A DNA stretch of 64,000 bases from Chitinophaga fulva (lineage in GTDB: Bacteria > Bacteroidota > Bacteroidia > Chitinophagales > Chitinophagaceae), in assembly GCF_012927205.1 (NCBI RefSeq), contig NZ_JABBGC010000003.1, positions 1,178,001 to 1,242,000 of the forward strand, written 5' to 3'. The notes under the pieces were generated by a model. The model saw only the letters and a program-made list of their open reading frames with translations, was not told where the DNA came from and did no database searches. This document shows, one piece after another, positions 50,301 to 57,660 of this stretch. Position numbers and translations under genes: made by a program. Numbering within the stretch: the stretch's first letter is position 1; each line of letters starts with the position of its first letter.

Positions 50301-50713
50301 AGGGTGCTGCCCATACCGACGTGATGCTCAACAACGAAGCGGTGTATGAATTTTTCCAGGGAGGCAAGGTGAAGCCCTTCCATCTGGGCCGCTGGACACC
50401 GGAAACAGCTGCCACCGCCACTTATCCGCGCCTGCACAGCAATACCAACGGCAACAACCACCGGGGCTCTTCCTTCTGGGTAAAAGATGCCAGCTATGTG
50501 CGTCTCAAAAATGCAGAGATAGGTTACCAGCTACCCAAAAACTGGGTGAAACAGGTGGGCCTCTCCTATGTTCGTTTCTACGCCAACGGAATGAACCTCT
50601 TCACCTGGGATAAACTGAAAGATTACCAGGTAGACCCTGAAATTGGCGATGGTAACGGTGCTATGTATCCTATTCAACGCATCTGGAATTTCGGTATCGA
50701 TGTAAGATTCTAA
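47306..50713 (+). CDS. SusC/RagA-type TonB-dependent outer-membrane receptor with STN domain
   Basis: The 1135-residue protein starts with a signal region (LAMLSILLLSSVLSASPGRAQ), then an STN domain (ITLTLKNETLKSALGKVESLSGFRLAYPPEQ), a carboxypeptidase-like domain (GSVMENKTNVVLPGVSVQVKG), the SusC plug with VVVVAYGQQKKATVTGAI, and a beta-barrel ending in WNFGIDVRF. The STN domain passes ligand signals to FecR, so this receptor probably induces its own operon. With SusD it imports glycan or peptide fragments. The substrate is not evident: no glycan enzyme is in the operon, but a secreted protease is. Confidence 0.94.
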   Translation: MPVMHKFLAVTTQLTATLLPCMFRQGRHMAKTITLAMLSILLLSSVLSASPGRAQDISTKQITLTLKNETLKSALGKVESLSGFRLAYPPEQVNLYKNVSLPKATRSVKTTLELLLTDTYLNFRQSDNIIIIFRPSEQNGHTADTTVRPAPQAGNGAMRTIIGSVMENKTNVVLPGVSVQVKGTSRGTQTQSDGTYSIQVPANMRTLVFSFIGYETREVEISASNQTDVTMTPSSLGLKDVVVVAYGQQKKATVTGAIASISTKELVQSPVSNLTNALAGRLPGLITTQRSGEPGVDASNLYIRGVGTLNGASPIIMVDGIERPMDYVDPNDIETLTILKDAAATAVLGMRGANGAILITTKRGKAGAPSVNFRASAGITEATRLPEYLGSYDYASLLNEALKNDGAQPAFTQAQLDGYKSGKLPNTDYYKFIMKPSTVAQGNLNVSGGNNIARYFISAGYNVQDGLYAHTTENQDGYTGNNNMKRYNLRANVDVDITPDLAARVDIAGIMTDRRDGNNSASTIMNLANRMAPIYPIVNPDGSLWGNGTFQSNILGELSQKGYRRWYNNTVQGTFALTRKLDIITKNLTAKVSFSYDNTNSPSASYTRNYAVFEPLYDAQGNITSYKQSGQDTKIDPNGSFSGGGANRSTYLEATANWNRQFGRHEATAMVLWNRRLNENGSSIPRAYQSLLFRGTYNYLQKYLLEFSASYQGSENFPKESRYGFFPSISAGWVLSEESFIKDNIPAINFLKIRGSYGEVGNDQAGSDRFLWFTSWGGGSQYYFGTNASQANGWQQGPIGNPGVTWERGRQANVAIEARFWNNLLGISLDLFTQRRSKILIRRNTLSDVFGQDIKAQNIGIVDNKGFELELSHENTIGKVRYFIKPNVTFARNNIVYQDEVARAYSWMKRTGHPIGTKFGLISEGFFKDQADIDNSPFQNFSAYGPGDFKYKKLTGKEYDFIQSDFDETAIGYARTPEIMFGATLGAAYKGFDVSLLFQGAAHTDVMLNNEAVYEFFQGGKVKPFHLGRWTPETAATATYPRLHSNTNGNNHRGSSFWVKDASYVRLKNAEIGYQLPKNWVKQVGLSYVRFYANGMNLFTWDKLKDYQVDPEIGDGNGAMYPIQRIWNFGIDVRF

Positions 50714-50715
50714 AA

Positions 50716-52434
50716 ATGAACGTTATGCAATATTCATCTCTCTATAAAAAAATCATTCTCCTCTGCGTACTGGCCACCCTCACCTTCAGCGCCTGCAAAA
50801 AAGGGTATCTTGACAGGGCCGCCACCACCCAGCAACAGGACAAGGACATCTTCACCAATTTTGCCATGACAGACCAGGTGGTCAACAACCTCTATTCCCG
50901 GTTGCGCGGCGCCTATACCTACCTCGGTGGTTATTCCATGTCATCCGGCACAGACGAGGCCAAAGACGCTTCCAGCTGGATGGCCTCTATGAGTTTCAAC
51001 AACGGCTCCTGGTCCGGCAACAATAACCCTATCGGCAACACGTGGCGCGACAACTATGTCGCTATCCGTCAGGCCAACGCTATCCTGGAAGGCATCGCGC
51101 AATACAAAACCCCGGATGACGCCAACAACCCCGGCGCGCTGGGCAACCGTATCGGCGAAGTATATTTCCTCCGCGCCTATTACCTGGCAGAACAGGTACG
51201 TCAGTTTGGTGGTGTGATCATCGTTACCAAAACCATTGACCAGAACGATAAGCAGGCCCTTAACCAGCCACGCAGCGCTTATGATGCCTGTATCAATCAG
51301 ATACTGGCCGATTGCGACGAAGCCATGAAACGGTTGCCTGTCAGCTATTCCTCCACGCAGATAGGCCGTGTTACCAAAGGCACCTGCCTTGCGCTCAAAG
51401 CACGCATGCTGCTGTACAGCGCCAGTCCGCTCTGGGCTATCGCCGGCAAAAACGGTTTCCTGGCCGATATCAGCTCCAACAACACCGCCTCCGATCCGGA
51501 GAAATGGCGCAAAGCTGCCGCAGCAGCCAAAGCCGTGATAGACCTGCAGACACCGCAGGGAGGCATCGCCTACCGGCTGGAAAACACGCTGGCAGACAGG
51601 CTGACCATGTTCACCAGCAATACCCTGTTGAGCCCCGAAGTCATCTGGGTACGGATGAAAGAAACCAACCAGGACTATGACCGCTACATCTTCCCCTACG
51701 GCAGCAACGGCTGGTCCGGTTGCTCTCCCACACAGAACCTTGTAGACGACTATGAAATGGCCAATGGCCTGCCCATCAGCGATCCCGCTTCCGGCTACGA
51801 TCCTGCCCAGCCTTACGTTGGCCGCGATCCCCGGTTCTACACCGACATCAGTTACAACGGCGCCCCCTGGAAAGGAAGGAAAATAGAAACGTTTGAAAGA
51901 GGGAAAGACGAACAAAGCACACAGACAGACCATAGCCGCACCGGTTACAGCTGCCGCAAACTGGCCAACGAAAGCATCACGATCAACCAGGGTCCCGGCC
52001 GCGATGTACACGGCATCCTCTTCCGGTTGGCGGAATTCTATCTCAGCTATGCAGAAGCACTCAACGAATACGATCCCGGTAATGCCGACATCGCCAAATA
52101 CATCAACCTGATACGCACCCGTGCCGGTCAGCCATCACTGCCCACAGGGCTCACCCAGGCCGATATGCGTAAACGTATCCGCAATGAAAGAAGAATAGAG
52201 CTGAGCTTTGAGAACCATCGCTTCTGGGATGTACGCCGCTGGAAGATCGCAGAGAACACCGAAAAAACCATATGGGGCATGCGTCCCATTGCCGATGCCA
52301 CCGCACCGGGCGGCTATCGCTATGAGCGCTTTAAAGTGGAAGACCGCTTGTGGCGCAACGCGATGTACGTGATTCCCATCACAACAGACGAAACCCTGCG
52401 TAACACACAGTTAAAACAAAATGAGGGCTGGTAA
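50716..52434 (+). CDS. SusD/RagB-type nutrient-binding lipoprotein
   Basis: A 572-residue lipoprotein (TFSACKKGYLDR) with the SusD helical core: EVYFLRAYYLAEQVRQFGGVIIVTK and the C-terminal segments YAEALNEYDPGNADIAKYINLIRTRAGQPSLPTGLTQADMRKRIRNERRIELSFENHRFWDVRRWKI. It caps the SusC barrel on the cell surface and captures ligands. The start is 2 bases after the SusC stop codon. Confidence 0.94.
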   Translation: MNVMQYSSLYKKIILLCVLATLTFSACKKGYLDRAATTQQQDKDIFTNFAMTDQVVNNLYSRLRGAYTYLGGYSMSSGTDEAKDASSWMASMSFNNGSWSGNNNPIGNTWRDNYVAIRQANAILEGIAQYKTPDDANNPGALGNRIGEVYFLRAYYLAEQVRQFGGVIIVTKTIDQNDKQALNQPRSAYDACINQILADCDEAMKRLPVSYSSTQIGRVTKGTCLALKARMLLYSASPLWAIAGKNGFLADISSNNTASDPEKWRKAAAAAKAVIDLQTPQGGIAYRLENTLADRLTMFTSNTLLSPEVIWVRMKETNQDYDRYIFPYGSNGWSGCSPTQNLVDDYEMANGLPISDPASGYDPAQPYVGRDPRFYTDISYNGAPWKGRKIETFERGKDEQSTQTDHSRTGYSCRKLANESITINQGPGRDVHGILFRLAEFYLSYAEALNEYDPGNADIAKYINLIRTRAGQPSLPTGLTQADMRKRIRNERRIELSFENHRFWDVRRWKIAENTEKTIWGMRPIADATAPGGYRYERFKVEDRLWRNAMYVIPITTDETLRNTQLKQNEGW

Positions 52435-52435
52435 C

Positions 52436-53143
52436 ATGAAAACGATCCGATTACTCATACTCAGCACTGGCCTGTTCATCCATGCATGTGCCCACGACAA
52501 CAGCACTCCCGTACCGGAGGCCGCAACAATAGCCGTCACCACCGATTCCATTACCCGGGGCGACTATACGCTGGTGTTCATCAACCAGTCGCCAACTTTC
52601 GACAAACAGGTAAAAGAAAGAATGATCAATACTTTCTTCACCGTATACCCCGTGCTGGCCAATGCCTACAACCCCAACACACTGAAGAAAGTCACCTTTG
52701 TGATAGACCCCGCCTATACCGGTGTGGCCGCCACCAGCGGCGGCCGGGTGGTCTATAACCCGGAATGGTTCCGGCAACACCCCGGCGATATCGATGTGGT
52801 GACACATGAAGTCATGCATATCGTACAGGCGTACCCGGGAGGAGCTGGTCCCGGCTGGCTCACCGAAGGCATCGCAGACTATGTGCGTTACCGTTATGGT
52901 GTGGACAATGCCGGCGCCGGATGGGCCATGCCTGACTATAACCCGTCACAACGGTATGACAACAGCTACCGCATTACCGCCCGCTTCCTCGTATGGCTTG
53001 AAAAAAATGTCAACGACAAACTCGTCAAAACACTGGATGCAAACATGCGGGCCAAAACCTATTCCGCCGGCATCTGGCAGGCCCAGACAGGCAAAACATT
53101 AGAAGACCTGTGGCAGGACTACGCCAGCCGGCCAACTTTATAA
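52436..53143 (+). CDS. Basic secretory protein-like putative metalloprotease
   Basis: The start at 52436 gives a lipoprotein-like signal peptide (MKTIRLLILSTGLFIHACAHD). The 235-residue product belongs to the plant basic-secretory-protein family (BSP): the motif HEVMH (H124, E125, H128) and the downstream GWLTEGIADYVRYRYG are of gluzincin type. These are likely zinc proteases of the cell surface. It overlaps nothing and follows SusD by one base, so all three genes are one operon; this points to a proteinaceous or glycoprotein substrate. Confidence 0.85.
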   Translation: MKTIRLLILSTGLFIHACAHDNSTPVPEAATIAVTTDSITRGDYTLVFINQSPTFDKQVKERMINTFFTVYPVLANAYNPNTLKKVTFVIDPAYTGVAATSGGRVVYNPEWFRQHPGDIDVVTHEVMHIVQAYPGGAGPGWLTEGIADYVRYRYGVDNAGAGWAMPDYNPSQRYDNSYRITARFLVWLEKNVNDKLVKTLDANMRAKTYSAGIWQAQTGKTLEDLWQDYASRPTL

Positions 53144-53200
53144 ATACCTGGAAAAATGTCATCCCGATTCATCGGAATGTAGTGATGCACGTTTTACAAC

Positions 53201-53223
53201 GCCCCGGGCTTCCCGCCCGGGGC
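53201..53223 (+). terminator. Terminator after the SusCD operon
   Basis: GCCCCGGGC and GCCCGGGGC form a 9-bp GC stem with loop TTCCC, followed by TATTCTTTT. It ends the SusC-SusD-protease transcript. Confidence 0.85.
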
Positions 53224-53345
53224 TATTCTTTTCTCCGGAACAGATAGGCGTTTCACTGCAGCCAGCGAAATAATAACCCTGAAAAACAATTTTGTTTTTT
53301 TTATATTAATGCAGCAGCTCCGCAAGTGCGGACAGAGAACCCTTT

Positions 53346-54281
53346 ATGAAAAAAACATATTTCATCTTACATTTTTCGGTCGTCATAGCCGCGTTTACCG
53401 GAATATTCGGAAAACTTATTTCGCTCAACGAAGGTCTGTTAGTCTGGTACAGGATATTCTTTTCGTTTGTCTGGTTGTTTTTTATTGTGAAACTGTTCAG
53501 GGTAAATACAGCCATTACCACGCGTGAGAAGTTGGATATCGCCAAGATCGGTTTACTGATCAGCATTCACTGGATATTCTTTTACGGCAGTATCAAGTAC
53601 GGCAATATTTCTATTGGGGCTGTCTGCTACTGCCTCACCAGTTTCTTCACCGCCATCTTTGCGCCCATCATTAACAGGAAGAAGTTTGCGGTCACGGAAT
53701 TAGTGTTAAGTCTCTTTACACTCCTGGGCATCAGTCTCATTTTTCATTTCGACGTGTCTTACCAGCTGGGCATAGCGCTGGGCACTATTTCATCGGCGTT
53801 TGCCGCGTTGTATACGATTTACAATGAGCGGCTGGTGAAAAAGTACGACAGTAAACTGATCAACTATTACCAGATGATGGGCGGCACCATTGGCTGGGGT
53901 ATTCTATTACCGGTTTACCTTCACTACTTTCCGGTGAAAAGTATTCTTCCCGGCATGGAGGACACCGTATATCTGTTACTGTTATCCCTGATCTGCACAG
54001 TTGGGCTGTATATCATGTTTGCAGAGTCTTTAAAGAGGATTCCTGCTTTTACGGTAAACCTGAGTTTCAATATGGAACCGATTTACGCGATCACCATGGC
54101 TTTCCTGTTTTTTGGAGAAGGTAAGCAAGTAAATGGTGCGTTTTATGTGGGACTGTTGCTGGTAGGTGTTTCTGTGATTTTGCAAACGGTGATTTCGGTG
54201 CAGCAAAAACGCCGGTTGGTTCGGAATGCCGGGGTTTTCGAGGTTTCGGGGGTTTCAGATGATATACGTGATTCCCATTAA
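53346..54281 (+). CDS. EamA/DMT-superfamily transporter
   Basis: A 311-residue protein with ten membrane helices in two EamA halves (IHWIFFYGSIKYGNISIGAVCYCLTSFFTAIFAPI; LSLICTVGLYIMFAESLKRIPAFTVNLSFNMEPIYAITMAFLFFGE). DMT proteins export amino acids or small metabolites. The last codons (from about 54270) lie inside the CCCCATTAAT tandem repeat, so the tail FEVSGVSDDIRDSH is probably not conserved. Confidence 0.9.
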   Translation: MKKTYFILHFSVVIAAFTGIFGKLISLNEGLLVWYRIFFSFVWLFFIVKLFRVNTAITTREKLDIAKIGLLISIHWIFFYGSIKYGNISIGAVCYCLTSFFTAIFAPIINRKKFAVTELVLSLFTLLGISLIFHFDVSYQLGIALGTISSAFAALYTIYNERLVKKYDSKLINYYQMMGGTIGWGILLPVYLHYFPVKSILPGMEDTVYLLLLSLICTVGLYIMFAESLKRIPAFTVNLSFNMEPIYAITMAFLFFGEGKQVNGAFYVGLLLVGVSVILQTVISVQQKRRLVRNAGVFEVSGVSDDIRDSH

Positions 54282-54324
54282 TCCCATTAATCCCCCATTA
54301 ATCCCCCATTAATCCCCCATTAAT
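54274..54324. repeat. Short tandem repeat (CCC/CCCCC-ATTAAT)
   Basis: Five units follow without interruption: two of 9 bases (CCCATTAAT) and three of 11 bases (CCCCCATTAAT). The first unit overlaps the stop codon of the DMT gene. The next CCC begins the CCCAGGGCT hairpin. Confidence 0.9.
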
Positions 54325-54499
54325 CCCAGGGCTGAAGCCCTGGGCTACGTTGTTTTTCAAATTCTTCCGATGATGGGTTTCTGTCGTTGATAGAAGGTCC
54401 TGACTAAAGCCCCAGGCTACGTTGTAGTGCTACGTAAACTAAAGTGTTTATCATTAAAAGAAATTGAAGAACAACGTAGCCCAGGGCTTCAGCCCTGGG
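54325..54499. repeat. Second composite inverted-hairpin element
   Basis: CCCAGGGCT-GA-AGCCCTGGG at 54325-54344 and CCCAGGGCT-TC-AGCCCTGGG at 54480-54499 face each other; their inner flanks GCTACGTTGT and ACAACGTAGC pair too. Inside is a degenerate AAGCCCCAGGCTACGTTGT copy (54400-54419) and AAAGTGTTTATCATTAAAAG, a reverse-strand relative of the 26-bp unit found at 36787-36890. Confidence 0.85.
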
Positions 54500-54601
54500 A
54501 CCTTTTATGTGAGGACGTATGCTTCAATAATATGTATCACATCCGTGATTCCCCATTAAACCCTGCGACCTTTTATACGAGGGCATATGCCTCAATAATA
54601 T
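54499..54601. repeat. Direct duplication of the 3' end of the neighbouring gene
   Basis: A 35-base segment at 54567-54601, holding the last codons and stop of the 595-residue gene, is repeated at 54499-54533. The copies differ at five positions, all transitions. The outlying copy still encodes IIEAYVLT and a stop in the same orientation, next to the element. Confidence 0.8.
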
Positions 54602-56360
54602 TCGTCAGTTGCAGATTAGCCTGTTCCAGGTCTGTTAATAATTCTTCTGGTGGCAATACGCCTGTTGTTGTCAGGTGGTGATAGTAGTCGATGCCTTTGG
54701 TGAGTTGTTCACTGAAAGTGCGGAAATACTTTTGCTGTTGCGTCAGCGTGTCTTGCCGACGGGCTTTTTCCAGTTGCTCTGTCAGGTAGTCCAGGTACAG
54801 CTTCAGTTCTGTGATGAACATATGTGGCCTTGCGTTTCCTTCCAGGATATCCTGACGGCCATAGATATGATCGGTCATTGTTTGCAGCGACACTTCTTTA
54901 TTGAAATACGCGATGCCCGGACCGGGGCAGATATTGACAGTGTGACGGCCTTTCACGAAAGGCTGTTCATATTCAATAGCGGCCGCATTGCTAAGGCCTA
55001 CACATAAACATTCCTTGTCCAGCACCGACTCCAGTTGTTCCAGGTACACATCTTCCGGCAGCTGGAGCGATTGCAGCTGCGCCACCTTAAGGCGTTGATA
55101 CTGGCGGGAAGCCGTACAGATAGGCTTTTCCGTGAACTCTGTATTAAACGACAGGTGTTTCTCCGTGCAGGGGCTGCCGGGCTTTCCGGCCTGGATACGT
55201 GCCAGCCGCTCTTCTTCAGCCGTGCTGCCTTTCAGGTAATGAAAGCGTGCGCCCAGCGGGGAATGGTAACTAAGGGTGAGGTCTGCGGTGGTAGCTTCGC
55301 GCAGGCGTTGCCGTGTGTCAGCGTCCACCGTGGTGGCTTCCGGTACCAGCAGGAAAGGCGTGCCCCATCCGGTGCTGTCCAGTCCGTAGTAGGTGTGCAG
55401 CAGCTGATCTTCCGCAGCGGTGCCAATGCCGCCCTGTGCGGAGATCTTCAACGGTGGGGCCGACTGAAAGGTGGTGAGCCCTTTATTGGCCAATGCAGGG
55501 TTGTAGAGGGCAAATAATGTGTCGATGAGTTCCTGTCTGCGCAGTTTGAACTCTTCCATAATAGGGCCCATCAGCGTACCGTCTGACGGGAAGGCGTGCC
55601 CGCCGCAGTTCAGCCCGGACTCTATCCGGAATTCGCTGACCCAGATGCCTTTTTTAGCGAGGTATTTTCCCTGTATCAGGGCAGAACGGAAATCGCTGAC
55701 TTTGACGATGATTTTTTTGCTGAAGTTACCAGTTGCATCCGCATTGAACTGCGGACATTTCTCGAGGTAGTTGTACAGGCGGGGATTCATTCCGGCGGAA
55801 AATACGATGGAAGAATCTGTCAGGTCACTGTTGACATACCCTCTGAGGGCAGCTATCGCATCGGAGCCGTCGGCGATGGGCTGCCCGTTTTTATCGAAGT
55901 TGTCCTTATCCGTTTTTGTCATGATGTTGACATCGATGCTGCCGGGCTTGACGGCATTGCTGAGCCGGGACGCTAATGTGGCCTTCTCGCCGGCGTCTGT
56001 TGTGCTGGTCATTTGCCGGTACATGTGTTTCAGCGGATGCTGTTCCGGCAACATGTCAAAGTAGCGGACTATTTCAGAGCCGGCCTCAAAGGCTTTGTTT
56101 TTGAGCTGCTCCACCTGTTCCTTCACGATGCGGTTCACCAGGTTCAGATAATCAGTAATACGCCGGGCCCGGTAGTCTGGTTCCGTTGCCGGAATGGGCC
56201 GGTACGTCTCCCCTACTGTCGGATAATAATGGCTCCGCATCATTTCAATGAGCCGGTCTTCGATGATGGAAATGACAGAAGAGATGCCAAACCGCGCCAC
56301 TTTAACAGGACTGTCGATCGTATAAGCCAGTCCCATCACAGGTATATGGAATGTGTGCAT
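54573..56360 (-). CDS. Large uncharacterised protein, possibly a TIM-barrel flavoprotein related to nitronate monooxygenases
   Basis: I do not firmly recognise this 595-residue family. The N-terminus (HIPVMGLAYTIDSPVKVARFGISSVISIIEDRLIE), ESGLNCGGHAFPSDGTLMG, SAQGGIGTAAEDQLL and GWGTPFLLVPEATTVD recall strands and Gly-rich loops of nitronate-monooxygenase/PfaD-type FMN barrels, but catalytic residues cannot be checked. Conserved-looking cysteines are in GSPCTEKHLS, PICTASRQY and KECLCVGLSNAAAIEYE. No signal peptide. It is divergent from the PTPS-Rrf2 operon and shares the putative Rrf2 operator at 56394-56419, so a role in nitrogen-oxide stress is plausible. A -7-like TAATATTG lies at 56384-56391 on this strand. 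Confidence 0.6.
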   Translation of the reverse strand: MHTFHIPVMGLAYTIDSPVKVARFGISSVISIIEDRLIEMMRSHYYPTVGETYRPIPATEPDYRARRITDYLNLVNRIVKEQVEQLKNKAFEAGSEIVRYFDMLPEQHPLKHMYRQMTSTTDAGEKATLASRLSNAVKPGSIDVNIMTKTDKDNFDKNGQPIADGSDAIAALRGYVNSDLTDSSIVFSAGMNPRLYNYLEKCPQFNADATGNFSKKIIVKVSDFRSALIQGKYLAKKGIWVSEFRIESGLNCGGHAFPSDGTLMGPIMEEFKLRRQELIDTLFALYNPALANKGLTTFQSAPPLKISAQGGIGTAAEDQLLHTYYGLDSTGWGTPFLLVPEATTVDADTRQRLREATTADLTLSYHSPLGARFHYLKGSTAEEERLARIQAGKPGSPCTEKHLSFNTEFTEKPICTASRQYQRLKVAQLQSLQLPEDVYLEQLESVLDKECLCVGLSNAAAIEYEQPFVKGRHTVNICPGPGIAYFNKEVSLQTMTDHIYGRQDILEGNARPHMFITELKLYLDYLTEQLEKARRQDTLTQQQKYFRTFSEQLTKGIDYYHHLTTTGVLPPEELLTDLEQANLQLTNIIEAYALV

Positions 56361-56393
56361 GTTGATGAAATTGTTTCAGGCAGCAATATTAGT

Positions 56394-56419
56394 AAAAAAG
56401 GACACAAATATCCTTTTTT
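56394..56419. promoter_or_regulatory. Putative Rrf2 operator in the divergent promoter region
   Basis: AAAAAAGGA-N8-TCCTTTTTT is a perfect palindrome. It lies between the 595-residue gene and the PTPS gene. For the plus strand, a perfect -7 element TACCTTTG (56425-56432) begins 6 bases after it. The core AAGGA-N8-TCCTT recurs at 57567 and 58235. Confidence 0.78.
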
Positions 56420-56462
56420 AAATGTACCTTTGGTTAATTCTTACAAACAACAGACTGGAGAT

Positions 56463-56894
56463 ATGTTACAGCTGACGAAAATATTCAGTTTTGAAACGGC
56501 GCATGCCTTACACGAATACAATGGAAAATGCAAAAACATTCATGGGCATTCCTATAAGTTGCACGTAACGGTGCGAGGCCGGAGCGAAAGTGAAGACTAC
56601 CTTCCTGCACCGGGGATACTGGTGGATTTTAAGGTGATCAAGGAGCTGGTGCAGCAGACTATTGTACAGCATTTCGACCATCGCCTGATCCTGTCGGCCG
56701 CCTATATGCTGGACCATCCGGGTTGCAGCACACAGGAGAACTTGTGGGTATGGGACATGGAGCCGTCAGCGGAAAACATGGTCTTGTATATGCAGCGGGC
56801 ATTACGGGAAGTATTACCCGAAGAGGTAGTACTGGCAGGCCTGCGGCTCTATGAGACCAGTGATTCCTATGCGGAATGGGTGCCGGCGGTTTGA
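56463..56894 (+). CDS. 6-pyruvoyl-tetrahydropterin synthase / QueD family protein
   Basis: A 143-residue T-fold enzyme. Zinc ligands are in FETAHALHEYNGKCKNIHGHSY (His residues of AHAL and HGHSY) and the catalytic Cys is in GKCKNIHG; DFKVIK and DHRLILS follow as usual. It converts dihydroneopterin triphosphate to 6-carboxytetrahydropterin (queuosine route) or to pyruvoyl-pterin. It has no queuosine partner genes here, and is the first gene of an operon with the Rrf2 regulator. The frame is open further upstream, but 56463 is the start with family homology. Confidence 0.9.
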   Translation: MLQLTKIFSFETAHALHEYNGKCKNIHGHSYKLHVTVRGRSESEDYLPAPGILVDFKVIKELVQQTIVQHFDHRLILSAAYMLDHPGCSTQENLWVWDMEPSAENMVLYMQRALREVLPEEVVLAGLRLYETSDSYAEWVPAV

Positions 56895-56941
56895 CCGGTA
56901 CCTTATTTCTTGTTATCTTGCAATCGTCATGATTTGATATT

Positions 56942-57400
56942 ATGTTGTCGAAAACTGCTGAATACGCCCTGAGAGCAACGATTTACATTGCGCTGAAAGG
57001 GTCGGAAGATAATAAGCTGGGGATCGAGGAAATAGCCCAGGGCATTGATTCACCCAAATCATTTACGGCCAAGATACTACAGCTGCTCACGCAAAACAAC
57101 CGCGTGATCAGTTCCGTGCGTGGCCCTAATGGCGGGTTTTTCCTGACAGACCGCGCTCGGAAACTGCCGGTAAAAGCCATCCTCGAAGCCGTAGAAGAAG
57201 AAAGCGTGATCACCAAATGTGTACTGGGCCTTAAAGAATGCTCCGAAACAAGGCCCTGCCCCATGCATACCCAATACAAGGCCATCAAAAAACAGCTGAA
57301 ACAGATGTTCGAAAAAACATCCATCCAGCAGCTGGTAGACGAATTCAATAAAGGCAACTACTTTATTGATAACCTGAAAGGTGTCCGTAAACCCTGTTAA
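56942..57400 (+). CDS. Rrf2-family Fe-S transcriptional regulator (NsrR/IscR-like)
   Basis: This 152-residue regulator has the family winged helix (MLSKTAEYALRATIYIAL, SPKSFTAKILQLLTQNNRVISSVRGPNGGF) and three cysteines, C93, C100 and C106, in CVLGLKECSETRPCPM, the spacing of cluster-binding Rrf2 proteins such as NsrR. It probably senses nitric oxide or redox state through a [2Fe-2S] or [4Fe-4S] cluster. It lies between QueD and the nos region and is the most likely reader of the AAGGA-N8-TCCTT sites. Confidence 0.92.
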   Translation: MLSKTAEYALRATIYIALKGSEDNKLGIEEIAQGIDSPKSFTAKILQLLTQNNRVISSVRGPNGGFFLTDRARKLPVKAILEAVEEESVITKCVLGLKECSETRPCPMHTQYKAIKKQLKQMFEKTSIQQLVDEFNKGNYFIDNLKGVRKPC

Positions 57401-57498
57401 CCCCCGTTCATTTCCCAATCCATACATTTTCGTATACCCGGTGAGGTTATCCATCCGGATACCGTTGTTCATTTCATATGTCTACTGTCATGTGTTTT

Positions 57499-57514
57499 CC
57501 TGATTTATATCAGG
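57499..57514 (+). promoter_or_regulatory. FNR/CRP-type palindrome
   Basis: CCTGAT-TTAT-ATCAGG contains the FNR/DNR-like pattern TGAT-N4-ATCA. It lies 8 bases upstream of a good -33 element (TTTG, 57523-57526), a usual place for an activator. No FNR-type gene is in the window, so the factor is inferred. Confidence 0.6.
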
Positions 57515-57522
57515 TCAACTTT

Positions 57523-57554
57523 TTTGGCCGGTATATTAAAAGAAGATATTTTTG
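57523..57554 (+). promoter_or_regulatory. Promoter of the flavodoxin gene
   Basis: TTTG (57523-57526) and TATTTTTG (57547-57554) are separated by 20 bases, close to the Bacteroidota consensus. The transcript would begin near 57560 and have a leader of about 100 bases. Confidence 0.65.
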
Positions 57555-57566
57555 TCCTTAAATAAG

Positions 57567-57584
57567 AAGGATATGATTATCCTT
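57567..57584 (+). promoter_or_regulatory. Putative Rrf2 operator downstream of the flavodoxin promoter
   Basis: AAGGATA-TGAT-TATCCTT lies just after the expected transcription start, a repressor position. It shares the AAGGA-N8-TCCTT pattern with the sites at 56394 and 58235. Confidence 0.78.
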
Positions 57585-57660
57585 TACTTAAAGTAGCACG
57601 GGCAGCGTATGACAGCGCCTGTCCGCCCTATCAATGTGAAATGTTCAATACACTTTTGCT

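Noticed and set aside
49403..50461. A 352-codon minus-strand frame inside the SusC gene, and a 356-codon one at 50941-52011 inside the SusD gene.
   Set aside because: Both mirror strongly supported SusC and SusD coding sequences and match no known protein pattern.
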